From NCBI GenBank assembly GCA_003615045.1, contig ML014117.1, positions 124,001 to 188,000 on the forward strand: a stretch of 64,000 nt of DNA, written 5' to 3'. Shown in pieces: positions 49,915 through 59,228 of the stretch; within the stretch, counting starts at the first letter, position 1; each line of letters begins with the position of its first letter. Both the position numbers and the translations under genes were made by a program. A model generated the notes under the pieces. The model was not told where the DNA came from, searched no databases, and saw only the letters and a list, made by a program, of their open reading frames with translations. Source of the DNA: Caulochytrium protostelioides (lineage: Eukaryota; Chytridiomycota; Caulochytriomycetes; Caulochytriales; Caulochytriaceae).

Positions 49915-51398
49915 GGCGGCGGCGCTCGCATGGACGGCGGGATCGCGTGTGCGCGCGCGTCGCGTCGACGCCGATCGGAGCCGCGCCGACGCGCATGCCA
50001 GAGCCACAACGCAGCCGCTCGCCGCGGAGCCCGAGCCTCGCGTGCGGCAGCGACCGGGGCACACGCGCTCACGCGGCGCGAGGACGGAGCGGCCAGCACA
50101 GGTCCCGGCCGAGGGGTCGGCGCCGGCCTCGCGCGGGGCGGCGGCGGCGGCGGCGGCGGCGGGTCGGCGTCGGCGTCGGCGCCGACTGGCCTAAGACGTC
50201 GCGCGTCCACGTGGAGAACGCCGATCGTCGCTTATCAAAAGTCTCTGCGGTTGCTGCGACGGGAAGGGACGGGTATCGTCGCCGTCGTTATCGTCGCCGT
50301 CGCCGTAGGATGAGCTCAAGCCCGCGAATGCGGCGCGACCACGCCCGAAACAGCGGTACGGCAAGGGCGAGGTCGATGGGTCTGGATCGCGTGGGGAGAT
50401 GGCTCGACACGAGCGGCTCAATGGACTCAATGGACTCGACCCTCGTGATGTCGTCAAAAGACGGGTCTTCAGTAGGGTATTCTCGTCTGCTCAGACGAGT
50501 CATAGAGAGGATGCGCGTTGTTGCTGGCCAGCGAGCCCCCGGACAGCCTCCATGGCGCGCGATACCGGGGATGAGCGCTGCACCCAGCCAGGCCGCCGTC
50601 GCGGCACGATCCGCGCTTCCCTCCGCCTGCGGCTCGTACACGTGCTCCTATACCGCGGCAACGCCACGCAGTGCCGGCTTTTCCAGCGTTGGAGCCCTGG
50701 GCCAGTGGCGCTGGGAGCCGCGCTGAGCCGGGCCACCCGCCGTCGTGGCGGAAGTTCCGGTTGTCGTCGGCGCATCGCACAGGAGCCCCGGCGTCGTCAC
50801 GCCACGCGCCTCAAGACATAGCGGAACGCGCGCCTCAAGCATCCGCCGACGAGAAAGGCACGAAAGCGGCGAGCAGTTGGCGGAAGAGGCAGAAGAGGCG
50901 GAAGCGGCGCGGGGGCCTCGCCTTTCCCTGCTTGGGCTGAGATCTTGAGGCGGGCGCCGCCGGCGCCGCGCCGCAGACCACCAGGAACGCCGATCATTGA
51001 GCGAGCTCGATCGCCGGCATCGGATCCAGCAACCAGGATGTCGTTATACGTCCTGCCCGCATCGACACTTCCCGTTCAATCGCACCAGACGCGGTCCTGC
51101 GTCCCGACCTCCCTGCCACACGGTCCGTCGTGCCCGCGGCCTTCCCGGTGACGATCCGACGCGGGCTGCCCGCCACACACCCCCGAACCCCGCTAAGGAC
51201 AACCGTGCTGGTACCCGACGTGGGCCCAGGGGCCGATCCAGACAGATTCATCAGCGACCGCCTCAGGATTCGGTAGCGTCCGCGTCTCCTGCGTATGCGC
51301 TTCGCGTGTTCGATCCGCGGCATTGCATGGTCCCTTCGCCTGCTGCTGTCCATTCCCCCGTCGTCAGCCCGAGGCCCGTCCGGGCGCGTCTGCCTGTG
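49915..51398. other. Divergent promoter region between MED12 and DNAI7
   Basis: A 1.5-kb head-to-head spacer. A CGG run at about 50143-50160 and a CACGTG box at 50208 lie on the MED12 side, followed by GCCGTCGTTATCGTC repeats near 50280. Open frames on both strands have no recognisable domain; no gene is called. Confidence 0.55.
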
Positions 51399-54096
51399 AT
51401 GCCGCCCAAGAAGCCCGAGGGCACCAAGAAGAAAAAGAAGGAGAATGAGCGTGAACTGGCACTTGCGCGCGCCCGAGCCGAGGAAGAGGCCCGTCTCCTC
51501 GAGATCCGGCTCGAGCAGGAGCGCGAGGCCCAGGAAGCGCGCGATGCCGAGATCCTAGCCCAGAAACTCAGCAAGGTAAGACGCTTGTCCGCAACCCCCC
51601 CTTGGCCGCAGCTTGATCGGATGAAACACTGTCGCGGCAGCTACTTACCCGCGTTTTTTGATGTGTTCTGAGGATCGTTGTTGTGGCATGATCTAGCAAT
51701 ATGAGGAGCATGAACTGGCACGGCAAGAGCGCCGGACGGCGGAGGAAATGAACGCGCTGGCGCTGGTCAAGCAGCTCGAGGCGATCCATGAGGACAAGAT
51801 GTGGCAGCATTTCAAGAATTGTGAGCGGCTGCCGTTCGTCTACAACTGGAGCGACATCAATGCGTTCTGCGAGGAATGGAAGAGCAGCACGGCTGTCCAG
51901 GATGCGCTTGACGCGAACGATACCAGCCTCGCGGCTTTCGGGGTCCAGCTCAAAGACTTTCTCGCGATCCTGCGGACCGTGAGCGACGAGCTGAACATGA
52001 CCTATCTGACGAACCAGAAGCAGACGATGCTTCAGCTGCGCGACCGTCTCCAGCCGTTGCAGACGCGGTTCCGGCTGATGCTCGACCAGCTCACGTACAC
52101 CGTGGGCCAGCGCCCGAACCTCTTCCAGGAGCCGGGCGTCGAGAACCTGACGTTCCAGCGCGCGCTGCTGCCGCCGGACGAGTTTCGGCTCGCGTTCTGG
52201 GTGAATCTCACCAAGAACCCGCGCATCCGTGAGATCGACTTCCCAGACGTCGGCATCCACCTCCAGCTCTCGCGGTGCCTCATCGCGAGCGACGTCGTGG
52301 TCCGGGCGCTGTGGACGGCGCATGACCTTGCGTTCGACCAGCACACGGCGCTGCTGCCGTGGCTCAGCCGGATCGCCGCCGCGGGCCATGACGTGTCCCA
52401 GATGGCCCTGCCGCCTGCCCTCACGCTGCTCTCGGGCATCCTGCAGCTCGACCTCCTCGAAGTCCCGCAGCTTGTGACGATGTCCGGCCACTGGACGATT
52501 ACGCCACTGTGCGCGACGGGCGACCAAGAAGCGACGATCGCGCATCTGCCGTACCCGCCCAAGGGCTACCAAGTCCGCGGCGCCGAGGGAGCGGCCACGC
52601 CGCCGCCGCCGGCGTCCGCCGGAGAGGACGACGCGGCACTCTCGCCGGACGCCGCCGCCGCCGCCGCCGCCGCTGAGGCGTACAACGCCGACGACGACGT
52701 CAACAGCAGCAACGAGTTCGCGTTCACCGTCACGTTCCCGCTGGCCGAGGACACGTACGTCGACGGCTCCGCGAACATCTGGCAGTATCATCCCTCCACG
52801 CAGCTCTGGTCGGACACGGGCATCGCGGACGTGATGGTCGACCTCGAGCGCCGCCTCGTGCGAGCCACGCTGCGGGACTTCCATCCGATCGCGCTCATGC
52901 AGCCGGCGACGCTCGAGTTCCCGCTGCGCGACTGGTACATCACTGCCGACGCCGCCGACGCCGTCGAGATCGGGCTCCGCGGGCAGATCCACAACCTCAC
53001 GTTCACCGTGACGCCGCGCGGCTGCGCCATCGTCGAGGACGAAACCACGCTCATCGTGCCGTCGTCGCTCCGCGGCCGCGACGACGTGCCCTTCCTCGAG
53101 ATGCTGACCGCGCTGGCGCGCGCCGGCTACTCGTTCATGCGGCTCACGGACGCCGACAATCTCCGCGTCGGCGTGATCGTCAAGGAGCCCGGCTTAACCG
53201 CGCAGCTCGTCGCCAGCCTCGCCGAGCGGCTGCACCGCGCCGACCTCCACGGGCACAGCGCGAATCGCCGGCTCATCTCGCAGCGCGCCGCGTGGCGCGT
53301 GCGGCCGCGCGCCGGCCAAGGCTGGCATACGCTCGTTCATGCGTCGCGCCAGAACGTCGGTGAGGGCCGCACCGCGCCGTACACGTTCGTGGTCCCGTCA
53401 GACCCGCCGGCCGCTCCTGACGCGCGCGACGGGTCGGCCGCCACGGCCACCATGCCGACGCCGACGCCCACGACGCCGGGCACCGAGACCGCGGCGCCCG
53501 CGACGCCGGCGGTGACGCTGAAGCCGGTTCCGCTCGAGAAGCAGCGCTGCATCAAGCTCGCGTGGCCGGCGTTCCCGACAGTCGTGGCGGCGATCGACGC
53601 CGTGCTCGAGGACCCGGGCAGCGTCGCGGGCGGCGAGACGCTCGTCCCGGACGTCGCACCCGCCAAGGACCTCAGCGCCCTCTATGCCGCGCAGCCAGGC
53701 GACCTCGCGGCTCCCGCCGCGGCGCCATCGGCCGAGAGCGCCACCGCAACGCCGGTCGACGCCGCCGCTCCCGCAACGCCGGCGCCGGAGACGCCGGCCA
53801 CGCCCACGCCCACGGCGCCGGAGCCCGAGAGCGCTGTCGCGCCGTTGGTAGCCGCTGGCAGCGACGCCGCGGGTCCCGCCGACCCGGCCGCGCCGGCGCC
53901 GGCGGCCATGGAAGGCGCAGAGGCGCCCGCGGGTGCGGACCTGCTGGACATCCCGCGCCCCGCGACGCCGATGCCGCCCCCACCACCGCTCAACGAGCCG
54001 CTGGGCGGCCGCGCCGCCCTGCCGGAGCCGCTGGACCTCCTCTTTCAGAAACAGATCGAGCAGATCATTCTCGGGATCGGGCTCCTCTCCTACTAG
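51399..54096 (+). CDS. DNAI7: Axonemal dynein intermediate chain 7 (DNAI7/CASC1, IC97)
   Basis: A subunit of inner-arm dynein in flagella and cilia (IC97 of Chlamydomonas, CASC1/DNAI7 of vertebrates). Exon 1 is 51399-51575 and exon 2 is 51697-54096. The 121-nt intron (GTAAGA..CTAG, phase 0) joins LAQKLSK to QYEEHELARQ. The product is 858 aa. Residues 1-80 are a Lys-rich then Glu/Arg/Ala-rich helix (MPPKKPEGTKKKKKENEREL), as in CASC1. Family blocks are FWVNLTKNPRIREIDFP (about 225; human YVWANLKKNPRHRSVRF), SRCLIASDVVVRAL (human PRILATSDIAVRLL) and GILQLDLLEVPQLVTMSGHW (human GGVYHLDILELPPQCKPVKG). The last 200 residues are Ala/Pro/Thr-rich, a lineage-specific tail. It implies a motile flagellum. 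Its tail faces the leucyl-tRNA synthetase gene 246 nt away. Confidence 0.87.
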
Positions 54097-54342
54097 ATTG
54101 ACCAATTTGGTCAGAGGCCGGATCGCGCGCAGATGGTTGGTTCGATGCGCTGCGTGAAAAGGGACGGAAAAGGAGATATATATTGAGATCATCCACAAGG
54201 AAAGGAAAATGAGGAGGGACATATGAAACGGGATACGCGAAGCGAGGTAATGCGATGCGATGCGATGCCAGGTGATACGATGCGCATGGTACAAGCGCAT
54301 CGTGTGGAGCATGCGCATCATGCCGGGGGGAGGAGGAGGAAT

Positions 54343-57300
54343 CTACGCCTCCAGAGGCTGCAGAATGTAAGTCGGGGTGCCCGGGATGGCCATGTCCGCC
54401 TTGCGGGCCTCGGCGGCCGGAAGGGCAGCCATGTCGAGGTCTTCCTTGATGAGCACCGTGACCTTGGCGACCTTGGAGGTCACCAGGTCGCGGCGAATGA
54501 ACTCGAGGTTCTCGGTGAAGATGGCGTGCTCGTCGAAGAGAATCTGCTGACGGAAGACGACGGGCCCGCGCTGCATGACGGCCTGCTTCATCGTCGCGAC
54601 GTAGGGCATCACGCGCTTGTCCTTCATCAGGCCGGCCTTCGCGATCGCCTGCTTTTCCTGCCCGTTGAAAGCACCCGTGGCGACGTCGTAAGTGGACTCG
54701 AGGATCGCGAGCGCGTCGGTCTGCCACTGCGGGAACGACTTGGCGACATAGATCGTGATCGCATTTGCGTTGGCGCTTGCCGCGGGGGCCGGCGTCGCGG
54801 CGCCGCCCTTCTTCTTGGCCTTCTTGACGTTGGCGTCCTCGGTGGCGCGGACGGTGCCGAGGAAGTTGAGGAGGAAGTTGCCGGCCGCAAGGATCGCGGC
54901 GTCCTTGTCCGTCGGCGCGAACGCCGGCCAGTAGGCCTTCGTGACGCCCATGCCGCCCATGACGGTGCCCTCCTGCTTCAGGACCGTGCGCCACAGGTAG
55001 TCGCAGACGTGGGGCGTGATGGGCGCGAGCAGCAGAACCTGGGTGCGCAGGTAGTGCAGGATGACGTCCTTGTGGTAGCCGTCGAAGCGCTCGTTAGGGT
55101 CCTGCAGGATCGCGGAGCCGTGACCGGTGGTCACCTTGCGGTACTCGTTGCGGGCATTCTGGAGGTCAAACCACGAGATCTTGAGCGCCTCGCGGAACGC
55201 CATCGCGGCATACGCCTTGTCGGCCTGGTCGACGAGGTCCGCCATCTGGGCCATGAAGAGGCGGTCGTGCCACGTGAGCTCGCCCGTGCGGTAGGTGTCG
55301 AGCCCTGCCGAGACGTCGGTCGTAAACTCGATCAGCGCGTGCAGTTTGAGGATCGACTCGTCGGCCGTCTTGTCGAGGAAGTTGGCGTCCTCGAGCGAGT
55401 CGCCCGCGTCCGCAAGAGCCAAGCGCGTGGCGTCCGCACCGTAGCGCTCCATCGCCTGCTCGACGGTCATAAAGTTGCCCGTCGACTTGGACATCTTCTC
55501 GTTGTTAATCGTCAGGTGCCCGTTGCAGCGGAATCCGCGCGGCCAGTGCTTCTCGGGGAAGAGCGCCACGTGGTTGTAGATCGAGAAGGTCAGGTGGTTG
55601 TTGATCAGATCCTTGCCACTGCAGCGCAGGTCCAGCGGGTATAGGTAGTTGAACTCACGCTTCATCATGTCGAGCGTTTCGCGCGGGATCGTCGTGTCGG
55701 CCGGGAACGGCGCCTCGGTGCGGAAGATGTACGACCAGACCGCGTCGGTCATCTGCTCGGGCGCAATGTTGGCCTTTCCGCGCGTGCTGCCGTCCAGCGA
55801 GCCCTGGTGCAGGAAGTGCGACACGGTGTAGTAGGCCATGTAGATGGTCGAGTCCGAGAGCGACTCGATGAGCCAGTCCTTGTCCCATGGCAGCTTCGAG
55901 CCCAGGCCGTACGTGCGCGACACGGCCCACTGGTGGAGCCAGTCCAACGTCTTCTCAAAGGCGTTGCGCGTCTCAGGCATGTACAGCTCCATCTGGCTAA
56001 GGCACTTGACCGCCTGCGCCTTCCACTCGGCTTCGCCGTAGTTCATGTACCACTGCTCCGTCAGCGTGACAACGCAGTCGTCACCGGAGCGCGACACGAC
56101 GAGCCCTTCGGGCTCGCAGTACACGAACGCGTGGCCCGCGTCAATGAGCTCCTGGCGGATGAGGGGCTTTGCTTCCTGGACCGGCAGGCCTTTGTGGTCA
56201 CCGACGACCATCGTGCCGTTGTAGAAGCCGGCCTTGTATGCGCGCTCCTTCGCCTCGGCCAGCAGAGCCTTGTCCTTCTGGCTCTGGATCTTGAGGATCT
56301 CGCAGACCTTCGGGCCGACGAGGTTGCCGTACTCGGGCGTGTCGATGATCGGCGTCGCCGCGAAGTCGTTCACCCACTCAGGCAGCACGTTGTAGTATGC
56401 CGACTTCTTGCGCAAGTCCTGCATGGTGATGTGGTCGTCAGGCGAGTCGGAGGGGACCGAGGTCACGACGGCCGTGCCCTTTGTTGCGAGCACGTTTTCC
56501 ATCGGCAGCGAGTAGACAGTGTCGTAGCAGCTGAGCGGCGCCGAAAGCGGCAGGCCGACGAGCTCCGTGCCCTTCAGCGTGGCGACCTGCTTCATCTGGC
56601 CCTTCCCGAGGCCGAACACGTCCTGCCACGCCATGTTGCGAGCCGCACGCTCACTGCACACGTAGATCTCGCCCTTTGCCGTCTCGTACAGGCCGTACGT
56701 CAGCGTAGTGCCCACAAAGCACGACGTCTGGCCGTACATGGTCTCCGGACGGAGCGTGGCGGCAATGAGGAACACTGGCTTGCTCTGGACGACGTCGCCG
56801 AGCGCGAGCAGGGCCTTGCCGACCTCGTAGGGCCCGACCTGCTGCGGCTGGATGGCGTCGACCTTGATGCGGATCTTGATGCCCGTGTACTCCTGGACGC
56901 CGACGCCCTCGCCGGCGCTACGGTCGTGGTCCATGCAGGGCTGGCCGTCCTTCGGCGAGTAGATCGTGTAGCGGTCCCCGAACGCGATTTTGGTCGTCTG
57001 CGACGCGCGCAGCTGGTTGAACTGCCACCGGATAAACGAGTCATAGTACAGGTTGTTGTCGGTCGTGAAGAACTTGCGACGCCAGTCGATGCGGGCGCCG
57101 AAGTCCTTCAGGTCCATCTCCGCAAGCGGTGGGAAGAAGTAGATCCAGTGCTTCGGGTCCGCGAACTTGTGGATTTCTTCGCGGGGCACGCCCATCGACT
57201 CCATGATCTGGAACTGGTACTTGAGACCGGTGCCCTTCTGGGCCTGCTTGGCCTTGAGCTTAGGCGCGGGCGTCGCGGCCACGCCAGCCTGCTGGGCCGC

Positions 57301-57750
57301 GGGTGAGGCGCTGCCCGACGCGGGGGCCTCGGCGACGCTGTCCTCCTCGGGCGTGTAGCGCTCAAACTGAGTGCCAAAGAGCTCAATCTCACGGATGAGC
57401 TTGTCGGCGCAGGCCTTGATGGGCATGCCCGTCACGTGGAAGCCGAAGGGGAAGATGGCGCGCTTGCCCTTCAGGCGCTGGTAGCCCGTCATGAAATCGC
57501 ACTTGGTGAGCGAGAACAGGTGGCCGAGGTGGAGCCGCCCGTTCATGTACGGGAACGGGAAGGTTGTCATCCACTTGTCGATGTGCTCCTCGTCGGGCTG
57601 GGGGGCGTCAATCTCGTGGATGTGCTCGGCGTCCCAGACAGCCTGCATGTCGTGCTCGATGGTGCGGAGCTGGTCACGCTTGAGCGTGCCCTTCGGCGCC
57701 TCGGCGGCCGCAGCCGCGGCCGCGGCGGGAGCAGTCGTCGACGTGGACAT
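54343..57750 (-). CDS. CDC60: Cytosolic leucyl-tRNA synthetase
   Basis: Charges tRNA-Leu with leucine. The product is 1135 aa from ATG 57750 (MSTSTTAPAAA); yeast Cdc60 is 1090 and human LARS1 1176, so this is the archaeal/eukaryotic cytosolic type. The class I HIGH motif is HLGH near residue 73 (PYMNGRLHLGHLF) and KMSKS is intact near 750 (NNEKMSKSTGNF). The CP1 editing domain lies between them (about 250-520), with the usual Thr-rich substrate loop area around LRPETMYGQT. The anticodon-binding helical domain and the C-terminal extension follow. An in-frame stretch without stops runs upstream to 58218 and is Arg/Ser-rich, so an extended, organelle-targeted form initiated further up is possible but unproven. 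Single exon. Confidence 0.95.
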   Translation of the reverse strand: MSTSTTAPAAAAAAAAEAPKGTLKRDQLRTIEHDMQAVWDAEHIHEIDAPQPDEEHIDKWMTTFPFPYMNGRLHLGHLFSLTKCDFMTGYQRLKGKRAIFPFGFHVTGMPIKACADKLIREIELFGTQFERYTPEEDSVAEAPASGSASPAAQQAGVAATPAPKLKAKQAQKGTGLKYQFQIMESMGVPREEIHKFADPKHWIYFFPPLAEMDLKDFGARIDWRRKFFTTDNNLYYDSFIRWQFNQLRASQTTKIAFGDRYTIYSPKDGQPCMDHDRSAGEGVGVQEYTGIKIRIKVDAIQPQQVGPYEVGKALLALGDVVQSKPVFLIAATLRPETMYGQTSCFVGTTLTYGLYETAKGEIYVCSERAARNMAWQDVFGLGKGQMKQVATLKGTELVGLPLSAPLSCYDTVYSLPMENVLATKGTAVVTSVPSDSPDDHITMQDLRKKSAYYNVLPEWVNDFAATPIIDTPEYGNLVGPKVCEILKIQSQKDKALLAEAKERAYKAGFYNGTMVVGDHKGLPVQEAKPLIRQELIDAGHAFVYCEPEGLVVSRSGDDCVVTLTEQWYMNYGEAEWKAQAVKCLSQMELYMPETRNAFEKTLDWLHQWAVSRTYGLGSKLPWDKDWLIESLSDSTIYMAYYTVSHFLHQGSLDGSTRGKANIAPEQMTDAVWSYIFRTEAPFPADTTIPRETLDMMKREFNYLYPLDLRCSGKDLINNHLTFSIYNHVALFPEKHWPRGFRCNGHLTINNEKMSKSTGNFMTVEQAMERYGADATRLALADAGDSLEDANFLDKTADESILKLHALIEFTTDVSAGLDTYRTGELTWHDRLFMAQMADLVDQADKAYAAMAFREALKISWFDLQNARNEYRKVTTGHGSAILQDPNERFDGYHKDVILHYLRTQVLLLAPITPHVCDYLWRTVLKQEGTVMGGMGVTKAYWPAFAPTDKDAAILAAGNFLLNFLGTVRATEDANVKKAKKKGGAATPAPAASANANAITIYVAKSFPQWQTDALAILESTYDVATGAFNGQEKQAIAKAGLMKDKRVMPYVATMKQAVMQRGPVVFRQQILFDEHAIFTENLEFIRRDLVTSKVAKVTVLIKEDLDMAALPAAEARKADMAIPGTPTYILQPLEA

Positions 57751-59228
57751 CGTGTGGGCAAAGAAGCCGCGGAAGCCGTGGAGCAACGAGGCCGACGATG
57801 GAGAAACGACGCGCGCCGAGCGAGAGGACGGCAGAAAACGGAAGAGCCGCGCTGAGGCAGCCAGGGTGAATGGATTTATCCAGGGAGGGCGCCGAACCGA
57901 ACGAGAACGCGGCGATGGCGACACGAGCGAGAGACGCGGAAGACGAGGGCGACGCGTATCTCGGGCAAGACCATGGGTGGAACCACCCTTGTGTTTATAG
58001 CTTCCTATGCTACTGATGTCGACAGCCTCGGCCTCGGCCGCTCGGCGTCGCAGGTGAGGTGCTGAAGGGGCCGGACGGCATCTCCGCCCGCATCCTGGCG
58101 TTTTCCCAAAACAGGGAAAAGCACGATAGAACACCGAAAACGGGTCCAGCCCGCGTTGTCTCGGCGCCAGCCCAGCGCAGAAGCCTGCAACCCACCACGG
58201 GCGGGATGTGGAGGCCATAGGGGTGTGGCGTGCATGCGAGGCGACTCGACGCTTCTCTCGCCAGCTCGCGCCTCAGCTGGACGCGACAGGGACGCGGTGG
58301 CCGCGAGCAGGACCATCATGCCCCCTGCGGCCACATGCGGCCACGGCGGCCGCCGCCGCCGCCGTTGCCATCGCCGCCGCCGCCGCCGTTGCCATCACCG
58401 CCGCCGCTACCGCCATCGATGTTCCCGAAGCCACGGCCCACCGGAGTCTGTTCCCGACGCCGTCGCCCCTCCGCGTGATGCTGCGCGAAGGCATGAAGGA
58501 CGTTCCGTGGCGAACCTGCCAAGCTACCGCCCACACGCCGCTCGCAGACGTGCGCTGCGAGGCGGGAGGGCAAGGCGAGGTCCATCACCGGCCAGCCCGC
58601 GGCGCCCGAGACGCCCGCATCGCTAGGCGCTACTGAAACGCCGCACTCGGCTTGCTTCACGATGGCCGGCAGATGGCCCGCGGTGACTCCATTATTTTTT
58701 TGTTCTGCTTTGCTTGGCTCGAGAGGGAATGCGGGGTGCACCCCTGTGCGACTCTGGTGGGGCGATGCAGTGGACACAGGCCCCCCGGCCCTGGTCTGGC
58801 CTGGCCGGCGGCCAGCGGCGCTGCGACGGGCCGCCGGCCGATGATCCTTGCCCACGGGCAGGGGTCCATGGACCGAGAGCATCGGCACTCGGCTTTATGC
58901 TGACGGCTGACAGATCATTGGCTGTATCGTTAGGGATGGCCGGACCCATGATCAGGTTAGAGTCACCATCGAGATGACAGTGAACGCATTCAGATATAAT
59001 CCATGGGTGGAATCATTCGTGCGACATGCCTGCGACGGCGATGGCGACGGCGACTCGACAGACAGCGCCGACGACTTGACCAGCGACGACCTTCGTTTGG
59101 GCGCACCCCCTTGTTTGCGTGTTTGCCTCTTCCGGCGTCAACACGACATTCCTATTCGTCGCCCCACCCAACATCACCGCGGCAACGCTCCCTACATCGC
59201 GCATGCCTCGCCCGTCCATCCTGATCGG
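57751..59228. other. Divergent promoter region between the leucyl-tRNA synthetase and F-BAR genes
   Basis: 1.5 kb between two gene starts. The first 470 nt are open in the synthetase frame. A CCG/TTGCCATC repeat lies at 58346-58417. The part 58640-59000 is less GC-rich. No gene was recognised. Confidence 0.55.
58346..58417. repeat. Two long units of (GCC)n-GTTGCCATC
   Basis: Blocks of CCG/CGC ending in GTTGCCATC are repeated twice with a third degenerate copy, on the F-BAR side of the spacer. Confidence 0.8.

Noticed and set aside
42571-50064. Upstream 50-codon extension of MED12 beyond ATG 49914
   Set aside because: The added residues are Arg/Ala/Ser-rich and without pattern, while the MED12 signature lies well downstream of the chosen ATG.
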